DNA of 64,000 nucleotides from Flavobacterium sinopsychrotolerans (GCF_900110375.1 NZ_FODN01000001.1:372001-436000), one strand, 5' to 3'; shown: positions 1 through 8,055, counted from the first letter of the stretch. The notes: generated by a model not told the origin, from the sequence alone. Numbers and translations are program-made.

Positions 1-869
1 GCATCATTGCTACCTCCTATAATTATACTTGTACCGCCACTTTTGTTTCCTTTTTCTTCTTCAAACTTACCATCAACTTTATCTTGAATTAATTGATTTA
101 ATTTTCCTTCTTCAATAGCAACTTTTTTATCGATATTAGCTGCACGTTCTTCTGCTTTCTTTAATTTAAGTTCATCCGCTTTTTCTTTAGAAATAATTCC
201 TTTGACAACATCTTCATCTATTAGAGCGATTTCGGCTTTCAAAGCTTCTTTTTGACTGTCAGTTATTGTTTTAATTTCATCAGAAATTGCTTTCGCTCTT
301 GTTTCAAATGAAATTACCTTTTGTTCTCTTCCTTTAATCGAACCCGTTTCAGTAAAGGAATCATCAACTACTTCAAGCGTTACGTCCTTAAACCAAATTT
401 GACCTGTTTCATCTAATAAAACGCCATAAGAAATTGATGTTGCTTCTTGAGGAACAAATAAAACCACTTCATATTTTGTCCAGTCAGCGGTTCCTTTTAT
501 AGCTCTTTCTCCCATGTTATCAAAAGAGAGAACAGCAGCGGTATAATAATCAACACGCATCCAAAGTCCAGCCCAATATTTTACATTTTCACTTTTTACA
601 TAACCCGTCATTTTAACTGTTTTCCCTACATACAAATCAGATTTGATGGTTTTCATAATATTTCCAAAACCATTAATCTTCTTTTTAATTGATTTGATTG
701 TTAAAACATTTTGATTGGCAAATTCAGGAGTTTTATCAAGACCTATTTCATAACTCCCTGGCACCGTTTGTTTATAACTCCAATCTAATGGAAATTCTAA
801 TTCTTGAGCATTTACTTTAGCTACCATAGCAACCAACAGTAATAGTGTAAATAAAATAATTTTTTGCAT
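1..869 (-). CDS. secreted protein with C-terminal coiled coil, 3' part outside window
   Basis: The reading frame opens at the ATG on 869 (minus strand) and is still open at base 1, so about 289 residues are visible and the C-terminus is missing. Residues 1-20 form a signal peptide ending in VNAQ. Residues about 25-150 look like a beta-rich jelly-roll or carbohydrate-binding-like domain (motifs such as WTKYEVVLFVP and GQIWFKDVTLEVV). Residues about 165-265 are strongly charged and helical (KEKADELKLKKAEERA), followed by a Gly/Ser-rich stretch. It starts 38 bases after the anti-sigma-like gene and is probably the last known member of that unit, perhaps its target or a sensor partner (inference). 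I cannot name its substrate. Confidence 0.75.
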   Translation of the reverse strand, partial: MQKIILFTLLLLVAMVAKVNAQELEFPLDWSYKQTVPGSYEIGLDKTPEFANQNVLTIKSIKKKINGFGNIMKTIKSDLYVGKTVKMTGYVKSENVKYWAGLWMRVDYYTAAVLSFDNMGERAIKGTADWTKYEVVLFVPQEATSISYGVLLDETGQIWFKDVTLEVVDDSFTETGSIKGREQKVISFETRAKAISDEIKTITDSQKEALKAEIALIDEDVVKGIISKEKADELKLKKAEERAANIDKKVAIEEGKLNQLIQDKVDGKFEEEKGNKSGGTSIIIGGSND

Positions 870-906
870 GATTTTCGTTTTTTGATTGATGATTGATTTT
901 TATTTA

Positions 907-1650
907 TTATTCGTAATTTCTATTAACTAAAACTGTTTTTATAGCATTAAAATTTTTATTGAATTTGTCCAATGCAGATTTTTTAAACGATTGACTTAAT
1001 TCGCTTTCAGCATTTGACAATAAACTGTTTGGATTTACCGAAATACCTATTCTAGTATTTTCAATTGTTTTATCAGAATCTTTTGTTTCAAATTTAGTAT
1101 TACTAACCTCTGCTAATAATTTTTCTGCTGAAACGTATCTATTGCTAATTGTTTCTGGGTAATTCTTGTTTTCAGAAGAATTAACTATGGGGTCATTCTT
1201 TTTTGCTAGAGTGATAATTGCAACTTCCTCCTCTTTCGTATTAAGTTCCTTTGACTGCTTTTTTTGAATAGTATTGTCAGCAGTAACTTCATGCTCCTTA
1301 AATGTTGGTTTTTGAATTTGGCCAAGCAAAACAGTTTCATTGATTATTTCTGGCTCATTTAAATTATCCCTATCAGTTTTTTGTTCCAAAACTACCGGAG
1401 TATCTTTATTTATTTTTACAGTTTCAGAACTATTAAAATAAACTGTTCCTATCAATAGAAATCCAACAAAACTTGCCGCCATAAACAACCAAGGAAACTT
1501 TGTTTTTGTTTTTTGCTTCGCCTGTTCGCTATTGCTCGGGTCAGCCGCCGTAAGCATCGCATCCAGTTTACTCCAAGCCATTTGTGATGGTTTGATCTCC
1601 CTAGAATTCAACTGCTCTTTGAACTGTGTTTCTAATTTATTCGGTTCCAT
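907..1650 (-). CDS. membrane-anchored anti-sigma-factor-like protein
   Basis: This 247-residue protein has a soluble N-terminus (1-50) containing WSKLDAML, one hydrophobic helix at about 53-71 (FPWLFMAASFVGFLLIGTVYF), and a long, low-complexity, charged periplasmic part. Bacteroidetes anti-sigma-like partners of ECF factors commonly have this layout. Its start overlaps the end of the sigma gene (1637-1650), so the two are probably translationally coupled. The inferred role is to hold the sigma factor at the membrane until an envelope signal arrives. No zinc-binding HxxxCxxC motif is visible, so it is not a ZAS-type anti-sigma factor. The role rests mainly on layout and context. Confidence 0.7.
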   Translation of the reverse strand: MEPNKLETQFKEQLNSREIKPSQMAWSKLDAMLTAADPSNSEQAKQKTKTKFPWLFMAASFVGFLLIGTVYFNSSETVKINKDTPVVLEQKTDRDNLNEPEIINETVLLGQIQKPTFKEHEVTADNTIQKKQSKELNTKEEEVAIITLAKKNDPIVNSSENKNYPETISNRYVSAEKLLAEVSNTKFETKDSDKTIENTRIGISVNPNSLLSNAESELSQSFKKSALDKFNKNFNAIKTVLVNRNYE

Positions 1651-2197
1651 ACTCGTAATTTTTTAACGTATTAATCTGCCCTTGCAACATTTTTCTGGCA
1701 TGTGATAATTGCGATTTTGATGTTCCTTCCTTAATCCCTAACATACCTGCAATTTCGTGATGTTTGAATCCTTCAATAGCATATAAATTGAAAACCATTT
1801 TATAACCATCCGGCAAATTATCAATCAGAAATTGAATATCGTCTATTGAAAATTGGCTTTCGATGTTGTTGAAACTTTCTTCAAAATAGATTTCATCTTC
1901 ACTATATTTTAGCTTTTTTTCAACTCGAATAAAAGAAATACATTCATTGACCATGATTCTTCTAATCCAACCTTCGAAACTTCCTTTGTGCTGAAAATTC
2001 TTCAGATTGGTAAAGACTTTCATAAAAGCAGTAATCATAATATCTTCGGCCTGATGGATATCTTTTATGTATTGGCGGCAAACGCTTAACATTTTTGGAG
2101 AAAACTTGGTGTAAATCTGCTGTTGCGCCTGCCGATTGTTTTCGACAGCTAACTGGATTAATTCATTTTCTTCCTGATGTAAGTTGATTACTTTCAA
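1637..2197 (-). CDS. ECF-type RNA polymerase sigma factor
   Basis: This 186-residue sigma70-family protein has region 2 at about residues 28-95 (AEDIMITAFMKVFTNL, then GSFEGWIRRIMVNECISFIR) and region 4 at about 125-175 (LPDGYKMVFNLYAIEGFKHHEIA, then GTSKSQLSHARKML), with no region 3, as in ECF factors. It would recruit core RNA polymerase to a small regulon, probably including this unit. The only usable start is TTG at 2197; the upstream frame is closed by TAG and the next ATG would remove region 2. The stop overlaps the anti-sigma-like start. The family call is firm; the stimulus is unknown. Confidence 0.88.
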   Translation of the reverse strand: MKVINLHQEENELIQLAVENNRQAQQQIYTKFSPKMLSVCRQYIKDIHQAEDIMITAFMKVFTNLKNFQHKGSFEGWIRRIMVNECISFIRVEKKLKYSEDEIYFEESFNNIESQFSIDDIQFLIDNLPDGYKMVFNLYAIEGFKHHEIAGMLGIKEGTSKSQLSHARKMLQGQINTLKNYEYGTE

Positions 2198-2348
2198 AAT
2201 CTTTATAAAGTGTTTCTATAAGTATAGACGATTGACTATGCAAAAAGGTTGCATCTTGAATAGAAAAATTTTTGATTTTATAAATTTAAAATCAAAAAAA
2301 AGTCAATAAATTCAATAGGTAACGAGAGAAAATTATTTGAAAAAATAA

Positions 2349-3326
2349 TTATTTTTTTCTTTCAATCACATAATTTACCATTAAAATAAGTGCTTCTTTA
2401 AACTCCGAATCAGAATAACTATCTAAAAGCAAAAGTGCTTCTTGCTGGAATTCTATCATTTTTTGTTCTGCATAAAGCAATCCATTATTATTTTTCACAA
2501 AAGCAATAACTTCTTTGACGCGTTTTTTATCTTTATTATGGTTTTTAATGGAATTGATAAGCCATGTTTTCTCTTTTGAAGTACACGTATTTAAAACATG
2601 AATAAGAGGCAGCGTCATTTTTTGTTCTTTGATGTCAATTCCGGTAGGCTTACCAATGGCATCATCAGTATAATCAAATAAATCATCTTTTATTTGAAAA
2701 GCCATCCCGATGAGTTCTCCAAACTTGCGCATGTTTTCTACCTGAACTTCATCTTCGATAACGGATCTTGCGCCCAGAGCACAACAGGCAGCAATAAGTG
2801 TCGCTGTCTTTTTTCGAATGATTTCGTAATAAACATCTTCTGTGATATCAAGTCTTCGGGCTTTTTCAATTTGAAGTAATTCGCCTTCACTCATTTCGCG
2901 TACAGCGACAGAAATAATTCGTAGTAAATCGAAATCTCCATTATCAATGGAAAGCAACAATCCTTTGGACAATAAATAATCACCCACAAGTACTGCAATT
3001 TTATTTTTCCAAAGTGCATTTAGGGAGAAAAAACCTCTTCTGCGATTACTATCATCCACTACATCATCGTGAACTAATGTCGCCGTATGTATCAGTTCGA
3101 TAACACAAGCACCACGATAGGTTCTTTCGTTTACTATTCCGGCTGAAACCATTTTGGCAGTCAGAAAAACGAACATAGGACGCATTTGTTTTCCTTTTCT
3201 GTTGACGATATAATACGTGATTCTATTTAACAAAGCCACTTTTGAAGTCATCGATTCATAGAACTTTTTTTCAAAAAGTTCCATTTCATTGAAAATGGGC
3301 TGTTTTATTTGTGAAGTAATGTTCAT
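2349..3326 (-). CDS. polyprenyl (octaprenyl-type) diphosphate synthase
   Basis: This 325-residue trans-isoprenyl diphosphate synthase adds isopentenyl diphosphate units to an allylic primer to make the side chain of menaquinone. The first aspartate-rich motif DDVVD is at residues 87-91 and the second, DDLFD, at 214-218; the substrate motif GKQMRP is at 45-50. Length and motif spacing match the IspB/HepT family. Chain length cannot be read with confidence from the sequence. It is a single-gene unit with a TATCTTTG -7 box just upstream. Confidence 0.92.
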   Translation of the reverse strand: MNITSQIKQPIFNEMELFEKKFYESMTSKVALLNRITYYIVNRKGKQMRPMFVFLTAKMVSAGIVNERTYRGACVIELIHTATLVHDDVVDDSNRRRGFFSLNALWKNKIAVLVGDYLLSKGLLLSIDNGDFDLLRIISVAVREMSEGELLQIEKARRLDITEDVYYEIIRKKTATLIAACCALGARSVIEDEVQVENMRKFGELIGMAFQIKDDLFDYTDDAIGKPTGIDIKEQKMTLPLIHVLNTCTSKEKTWLINSIKNHNKDKKRVKEVIAFVKNNNGLLYAEQKMIEFQQEALLLLDSYSDSEFKEALILMVNYVIERKK

Positions 3327-3334
3327 TTAGAATT

Positions 3335-3342
3335 CAAAGATA
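3335..3342 (-). promoter_or_regulatory. -7 box of the polyprenyl synthase gene
   Basis: On the minus strand TATCTTTG matches the Bacteroidetes -7 consensus TAnnTTTG, 8 bases upstream of the ATG at 3326. An 8-bp inverted repeat (ACTATTTT, 3-base loop, AAAATAGT; 3342-3360) abuts it and could be an operator. Confidence 0.6.
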
Positions 3343-3360
3343 CTATTTTAATAAAATAGT

Positions 3361-3636
3361 TTATATATTTTTTAACTAAGAGTTTAAAATAACAAGTGAT
3401 TTTTTTGATTAATTTTATACAAATGATCATACAAAAATTGTATTACCTACAGACAATTATTGTTTTTTAAATCCCTACGAATACCCAATATACCCCAATT
3501 AGTTAGAAACCGTTTTATTAATACTAAAAACCTTTAAATTATTAGAGGACTGCACCGTTATTTTAAGCATATAATGAAATCAAATAATACAATTGGATTA
3601 AATTTAATTATTAGTATAAATTAAAAATTATGTATC
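3361..3636. other. intergenic region without a recognisable gene
   Basis: This is AT-rich divergent spacer between the polyprenyl synthase and the lipoprotein gene. I see no ORF of note, repeat or RNA gene. It should contain the lipoprotein promoter, but no clean TAnnTTTG box was identified. Confidence 0.5.
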
Positions 3637-4500
3637 ATGAAAACAAAAATTTTATCAGGTATGGCATTTATATTGCTGAGTTTTTTTATCAGTTGTGATT
3701 CCAATAATAATGATAATGATCCTAATCCGTCTCCGGTACTGACAACTGCGGATGTTGCGATTGAATCAAAAATTGATGTCGCTATTGATGATGTGGTATT
3801 CATTGTCGAGGACCAATATACCGCTCAACAAAATTCATCCAATAAATCCAGCGCCACTTCAAAAGGATTTTTACCCACCTGCGCAACCTTTACAACAGTA
3901 TTAGCAGATGGAATTTGGACTAGAACAATTGATTTTGGAACGGAAGGTTGTTTACTTCCAAATGGAAACCTAGTGAAAGGAAAAATAATTATTAGTTTTT
4001 CTACTGATTTTACCAGTCCCATAAGAACCATTTCCTATACTTTTGTCGACTTTTATCATAACAATAAACTTCTTCAAGGAAACAAAACAATCACCTACGA
4101 ATTGAAAAGCACGGCCTTACTAGCTGAGGTTCATCCCGTAATGACTTTTACTGTTGATATGAAAATTACCTTTGATGACGGCAGAATTTATACAAGAACA
4201 GGCACAAAAGTTAAAGAAGCCGTTGAGGGAAATGGAACACCACTTATCTGGGATGACAATGTTTTTTTAGTAACTGGAAACAGCACAACAACTTTACCTG
4301 ACGGGACCATCATAGTAAAAACAATAACCACCCCTTTGCGTTACGTAATGACTTGTAATTTACCATTTCCGGTGAGTGGAGTTGTTACGATCACTAAAAA
4401 TGATTCTGAGAGAGTATTAGATTTTGGAACCGGAGCATGTGACAATCTCGCAACGCTAACAATTAATGGTGTTACAACCGAAATTACTCTTCAAAAATAA
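3637..4500 (+). CDS. predicted lipoprotein of unknown function
   Basis: This 287-residue protein has a lipoprotein signal: a hydrophobic stretch ends in FFISC, with Cys20 as the lipidation site, followed by an Asn/Asp-rich linker that is common in Bacteroidetes surface lipoproteins. The mature part is beta-rich with repeated patterns (TIDFGTEGC near 101-109 and VLDFGTGAC near 264-272, each with a Cys), suggesting two related domains. I recognise no enzyme motif. It is a single gene bounded by a terminator shared with rlmN. Probably anchored in the outer membrane (inference). Confidence 0.75.
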   Translation: MKTKILSGMAFILLSFFISCDSNNNDNDPNPSPVLTTADVAIESKIDVAIDDVVFIVEDQYTAQQNSSNKSSATSKGFLPTCATFTTVLADGIWTRTIDFGTEGCLLPNGNLVKGKIIISFSTDFTSPIRTISYTFVDFYHNNKLLQGNKTITYELKSTALLAEVHPVMTFTVDMKITFDDGRIYTRTGTKVKEAVEGNGTPLIWDDNVFLVTGNSTTTLPDGTIIVKTITTPLRYVMTCNLPFPVSGVVTITKNDSERVLDFGTGACDNLATLTINGVTTEITLQK

Positions 4501-4518
4501 CAGCTGTTTTTTATACCA

Positions 4519-4560
4519 AAAAGCATTAAGATCGTTTTCGGATATCTTAATGCTTTTTTT
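4519..4560. terminator. bidirectional terminator between lipoprotein gene and rlmN
   Basis: A 12-bp stem AAGCATTAAGAT / ATCTTAATGCTT (4521-4532 and 4544-4555) has an 11-base loop and a T run on both strands, ending both converging transcripts. Confidence 0.85.
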
Positions 4561-5602
4561 ATGCTTCTTTATTGGCGAGTTGTCCGCAAGCGGCATCAAT
4601 ATCTTTTCCGCGGCTTCTTCGGACTTTGACCACAATTCCGCTTGCTTCTAGTGCTTTTATGTACGCATTAATTGATTCTTCGGAAGCTTGTTGAAATTCT
4701 CCATCATCAATTGGATTGTATTCAATAAGATTCACTTTGCAAGGAACATATTTACAGAACTTCACCAAAGCATCTATAGAAGCTTTATTATCATTGATGT
4801 CTTTCCAAACGACATATTCATAGGAGATTTTACTTTTGGTTTTTCGGTACCAATATTCTAATGATTCCCGTAAATCTGCCAAAGGAAAATTAGCACTAAA
4901 CGGCATAATCCGAGAACGAATTTCATCGATTGCTGAGTGTAACGAAACTGCTAATTTGAATTTCACGTCATCATCTGCTAATTTCTTAATCATTTTAGGA
5001 ACTCCCGAAGTCGAAACCATAATACGTTTAGGTGACATTCCCAATCCTTCCGGAGATGTAATCATTTCGATTGCCTTCAAAACATTGTTATAATTCATAA
5101 GAGGCTCTCCCATTCCCATGAAAACAATATTCGATAACGGATGATTGTAATACAAACGACTTTCTTTATCAATGGCAATTACCTGATCATAGATTTCAGC
5201 CGGTTCCAGATTTCGCATTCTTTTTAATCGCGCTGTTGCGCAAAAGTTGCAATCTAAACTACAACCCACTTGACTCGAAACACAAGCTGTAGTTCTTGTA
5301 TTTGTAGGTATCAAAACCGACTCGACCACCAAACCATCATGCAAGCGAACAGCATTCTTCACGGTTCCGTCCTCACTGCGCTGCATCGTATCCACTTTGA
5401 TGTGATTTATGACAAAGTGCGTTTCCAGCATAGTTCGTGTTCCCTTAGAAACATTGGTCATATCCTCAAAACTATGTGCGCCTTTGCTCCACAACCATTC
5501 GTAAACCTGGTTCCCACGAAAGGCTTTATCGTCATTAGCAACGAAAAAATCACGTAGTTGTTCTTTTGATAAGGCGCGTATGTCTTTTTTCTCGATTTCC
5601 AT
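4559..5602 (-). CDS. rlmN: 23S rRNA adenine-2503 C2 methyltransferase RlmN
   Basis: This is a radical-SAM enzyme that methylates C2 of A2503 in 23S rRNA and A37 of some tRNAs. Its 347 residues contain the CxxxCxxC cluster motif as CSLDCNFC (Cys114, 118, 121). The second catalytic cysteine, which forms the protein-RNA adduct, is Cys339 in the C-terminal AACGQL. The GMGEP motif for SAM binding follows near residue 165. The alanine-rich Cfr resistance variants differ around these motifs; this sequence reads as RlmN. A -7-like box lies only 5 bases before the ATG. Confidence 0.94.
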   Translation of the reverse strand: MEIEKKDIRALSKEQLRDFFVANDDKAFRGNQVYEWLWSKGAHSFEDMTNVSKGTRTMLETHFVINHIKVDTMQRSEDGTVKNAVRLHDGLVVESVLIPTNTRTTACVSSQVGCSLDCNFCATARLKRMRNLEPAEIYDQVIAIDKESRLYYNHPLSNIVFMGMGEPLMNYNNVLKAIEMITSPEGLGMSPKRIMVSTSGVPKMIKKLADDDVKFKLAVSLHSAIDEIRSRIMPFSANFPLADLRESLEYWYRKTKSKISYEYVVWKDINDNKASIDALVKFCKYVPCKVNLIEYNPIDDGEFQQASEESINAYIKALEASGIVVKVRRSRGKDIDAACGQLANKEA

Positions 5603-5606
5603 GGTG

Positions 5607-5614
5607 CAAATTTA
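5607..5614 (-). promoter_or_regulatory. -7-like box immediately upstream of rlmN
   Basis: TAAATTTG on the minus strand matches TAnnTTTG and lies 5 bases before the ATG. If used, the transcript would begin at or very near the start codon. No -33 TTG is found at the usual distance. Confidence 0.4.
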
Positions 5615-5666
5615 ATGACAATTTTGAATTATATTGATTTTTTTTAACCCTCAAATTTATATTTTG

Positions 5667-5674
5667 TAACTTTG
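5667..5674 (+). promoter_or_regulatory. -7 box of the toxin-antitoxin operon
   Basis: TAACTTTG fits TAnnTTTG and lies 20 bases upstream of the antitoxin ATG at 5695. No good -33 TTG is present, which is common for regulated promoters. Confidence 0.55.
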
Positions 5675-5694
5675 TTTTTCTAATAGTAATAGAC

Positions 5695-5946
5695 ATGGGA
5701 CTTCCAGAATTAAAACAGAAAATTCAAATGCAAATTGAAAATGCCGATGAGCGTTTATTGCGTATCGTTTCTTCGGTTTTTGATAATTATTTGAATGAAG
5801 TTGTTTCTTACGATGCAAAAGGAAATGCCTTAACACTCTCGGAATATCGTAACAAGGCTGAAGAAGGGTTGGAAGATATTAAACACAATCGATTAATTTC
5901 TCAAGAAAATCTCATTGAAGAAATGAAAACCTGGAAAAATGAGTAA
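5695..5946 (+). CDS. antitoxin of a RelE/ParE-type toxin-antitoxin pair
   Basis: This 83-residue protein starts with an amphipathic helix (LPELKQKIQMQIENADERLLRIV) and continues with an acidic, Lys-rich C-terminal helix. It fits the small antitoxins that precede RelE/ParE toxins in Bacteroidetes: the N-terminal part dimerises and may bind the operon promoter, while the C-terminal helix wraps the toxin. The stop codon overlaps the toxin start by 8 bases (5939-5946), as expected for balanced synthesis. Identification rests on size, order and overlap more than on a signature motif. Confidence 0.75.
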   Translation: MGLPELKQKIQMQIENADERLLRIVSSVFDNYLNEVVSYDAKGNALTLSEYRNKAEEGLEDIKHNRLISQENLIEEMKTWKNE

Positions 5947-6238
5947 TCCTAATTATGCGATTTTCTGGACTACAAATGCAAAACTTGATTTAAAAGATAT
6001 TTATCTTTCGTTAAAACAAAACATTTCTCCTCTTGTTGCCACCAAAATAACTAATGAAATTTTCGGAAGTTTAAATTCAATAATTTTTCCTGATCAATTT
6101 CAAATTGACGACTACAGAATTGATTGCAGAAGAATTATTATCCGTATTTACAAAATACTTTACCAATTACATGACAACACAATTTACGTTGTTAGAATAT
6201 TCAATACTTTTCAAGACCCAATAAAAAGTTTAAAATAA
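5939..6238 (+). CDS. RelE/ParE-family toxin
   Basis: This 99-residue protein has the RelE/ParE fold pattern: an N-terminal strand (YAIFWTTNAKLDLKDIY), helices in the middle, then strands RRIIIRIYKILYQLHDNTIYVVRIFNT, ending with a loop rich in possible active-site residues. ParE members poison gyrase; RelE members cut ribosome-bound mRNA. The sequence does not settle which, though the DLKDIY helix and RIFNT end look ParE-like. The gene ends TAATG, sharing its final base with the O-methyltransferase start, which is unusual for a toxin gene. Confidence 0.8.
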   Translation: MSNPNYAIFWTTNAKLDLKDIYLSLKQNISPLVATKITNEIFGSLNSIIFPDQFQIDDYRIDCRRIIIRIYKILYQLHDNTIYVVRIFNTFQDPIKSLK

Positions 6239-6879
6239 TGCATTTCATTTCCCAAGAATTAGAAGATTATATCGAGCAACATTCCGAAAAAGAACCTGCT
6301 TTACTGGCCGCGCTGAACAAAGAAACCTACCAGAAAATTCTGCTTCCGCGAATGTTGAGCGGGCATTTCCAAGGTCGGGTTTTGAGTATGTTGTCAAAAT
6401 TGATTCGGCCTGTGAATATTCTTGAAATTGGTACTTATACCGGCTATTCAGCATTGTGTTTGTGCGAGGGCATGCAAGAAACCGGACAATTGCACACGAT
6501 TGATATCAAAGAAGAATTAGTTGATTTTCAAAGAAAACATTTTGACAAATCACCTTGGGGAAAGCAAATTTTCCAGCATTTAGGAGAAGCAGTTGACATT
6601 ATTCCAACACTGGACATCAAATTTGATTTGGTTTTCATTGATGCCGATAAAGAAAACTACCTCAACTATTTTGAATTGATTCTTCCAAAAATGAATAAAG
6701 GCGGTATAATATTGTCAGATAATGTGTTGTGGAGCGGGAAAGTACTGGAACCGCTGAATCCTAAAGATTTGAGCACAAAAATATTACTGGAATACAATCA
6801 GTTATTAGCAACGGATCCAAGAGTAGAAACGGTTTTACTACCTATTCGTGATGGATTGACAGTGAGTAGAGTTCTTTAG
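6238..6879 (+). CDS. class I SAM-dependent O-methyltransferase (caffeoyl-CoA OMT-like)
   Basis: This 213-residue methyltransferase has the SAM-binding motif ILEIGTYTGYSALCL (near 61-75) and the metal and substrate motif DLVFIDADKENY (near 132-143), as in the small cation-dependent O-methyltransferases related to caffeoyl-CoA OMT. The NVLWSGKV segment is also typical. The acceptor in bacteria of this type is usually unknown. Its ATG overlaps the toxin stop codon (TAATG), so it is likely translated from the toxin-antitoxin transcript. Family call firm, physiological role unknown. Confidence 0.88.
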   Translation: MHFISQELEDYIEQHSEKEPALLAALNKETYQKILLPRMLSGHFQGRVLSMLSKLIRPVNILEIGTYTGYSALCLCEGMQETGQLHTIDIKEELVDFQRKHFDKSPWGKQIFQHLGEAVDIIPTLDIKFDLVFIDADKENYLNYFELILPKMNKGGIILSDNVLWSGKVLEPLNPKDLSTKILLEYNQLLATDPRVETVLLPIRDGLTVSRVL

Positions 6880-6908
6880 TTTAGGATATTTCTATTGAAA
6901 AACAAATG

Positions 6909-7015
6909 CCCTAGCCCTCATGGAAGCGGCATCCTTTTTCTTGTTATTCTGACCTAAGGAAGAATCACAAGAAAAAGATACAGCGTAGAGCAGGAAAAAG
7001 CTCTTGAATAATATT
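6909..7015. repeat. structured intergenic element, copy A
   Basis: A long imperfect hairpin: CATCCTTTTTCTTGT (6930-6944) pairs with ACAAGAAAAAGAT (6967-6979), and inside it ATTCT pairs with AGAAT. Flanks read GGAAGCGG before and CAGCGTAGAGCAGGA after. The same layout occurs in reverse orientation at 38549-38647. I recall similar elements between genes in other Flavobacterium genomes, but this was not checked. Confidence 0.6.
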
Positions 7016-7022
7016 AAATTAT

Positions 7023-7586
7023 TCATATAGGAAAATATTTTTGTTGTGCTATTTTGTATACTTTATACATCAAAAAACCAGAAGTAAGTCCGAACAAATA
7101 GCCTGATACAATGTCTAATGGATAATGCAATCCCAGATAAATTCTACTGTAAGCAAAAATCAAAGGCCATAAGAACAAGAATCCAAAAAATTTGATTTTA
7201 TCCTTAAAATTAAAATACAAAAATGCCGCAACTGCCATTGAATTTGCAGCGTGCCCAGAGAAAAAACTAAATGAACTTCTCGACTGGACTACTCTAATAA
7301 AGGAATTAATTTCAGGATTATTACAAGGCCGTAATCGCTGGAATCCATTTTTGAAGAGATTAGTGGTTTGATCCGTAATGGTAATTAAAACAGCTACAAA
7401 CAATAATAAATAGAGTGTTTGTTTTGCTCCCAGTTTTTTAAAAATTAAATACAATAAAAGCAAAAAAAACGGAACCCAATTGCTTTGTCTAGTAATAAAT
7501 AACCAGAATCCATCAAAAGTTTCAGAACCTAAACTGTTTAAAAAAACAAACAATTCAATATCAAGAGACAATAGTTTCTCTAACAT
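7023..7586 (-). CDS. PAP2-family phosphatase
   Basis: This 187-residue membrane protein carries the three PAP2 phosphatase motifs: KNGFQRLRP (Kx6RP), FSGH (motif 2, usually PSGH) and SRIYLGLHYPLD (SRx5Hx3D), set between about five hydrophobic segments. Members remove phosphate from lipids such as undecaprenyl pyrophosphate or phosphatidic acid on the outer face of the inner membrane. In this group it is often the recycling phosphatase for the peptidoglycan lipid carrier (inference). Its ATG shares a base with the tatA stop codon, so the two are probably co-translated. Confidence 0.88.
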   Translation of the reverse strand: MLEKLLSLDIELFVFLNSLGSETFDGFWLFITRQSNWVPFFLLLLYLIFKKLGAKQTLYLLLFVAVLITITDQTTNLFKNGFQRLRPCNNPEINSFIRVVQSRSSFSFFSGHAANSMAVAAFLYFNFKDKIKFFGFLFLWPLIFAYSRIYLGLHYPLDIVSGYLFGLTSGFLMYKVYKIAQQKYFPI

Positions 7587-7987
7587 TACATCTGACGTTT
7601 TATTGGCCCTGTAATGTCTTCTATTACTTCTTTAGTAGTTTCAATTGGAGCGGTTGTATCTGCCAACAAGCTGTCTTTGGCTTTATTAATTTCTGAAGTA
7701 ATGTTGCCGGTTATATCAGTAAATTGAGATGTATCGCCTAACAAATTATCTTTCGCTTTATTAATCTCGGATGTGATATTTCCTGTCATATCACTCAATG
7801 ATTTTGCATCAAAACCATTTGCCTCTGCGCCTTTTTGAATTTCGCTTTTGATATCGTTAGTTGCATTTTTCAATTGTGCCATTGCTTTACCCATTGTGCG
7901 GGCAATTTCAGGCACTTTATCTGATCCAAAAAGCATGAGTACAATAAACATGATAAAAATTAATTCTCCTCCTCCTATACCAAACAT
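7586..7987 (-). CDS. tatA: Sec-independent protein translocase TatA/TatB
   Basis: This 133-residue protein has a short N-terminal membrane helix (ELIFIMFIVLMLFGSDKVPEIA) followed by the amphipathic helix of the TatA/TatB family (FGSxKxPE motif). It would form the pore or receptor part of the twin-arginine translocase. TatA and TatB cannot be separated safely here. The tail is odd: residues 66-90 (starting DMTGNITSEINKAKD) are repeated almost exactly at 91-115, and a third partial unit DITGPIK follows, so the tail has grown by 75-bp tandem duplication. It leads a two-gene unit with the PAP2 phosphatase. Confidence 0.88.
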   Translation of the reverse strand: MFGIGGGELIFIMFIVLMLFGSDKVPEIARTMGKAMAQLKNATNDIKSEIQKGAEANGFDAKSLSDMTGNITSEINKAKDNLLGDTSQFTDITGNITSEINKAKDSLLADTTAPIETTKEVIEDITGPIKRQM

Positions 7988-8008
7988 ATTTTATATTTTT
8001 TATTGTTA

Positions 8009-8016
8009 CAAAGATA
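8009..8016 (-). promoter_or_regulatory. -7 box of the tatA-PAP2 operon
   Basis: TATCTTTG on the minus strand matches TAnnTTTG, 21 bases upstream of the tatA ATG at 7987. Confidence 0.6.
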
Positions 8017-8055
8017 TCAAATTTTGAATCTTTGCCTTTTAATTATTTCATAAAA

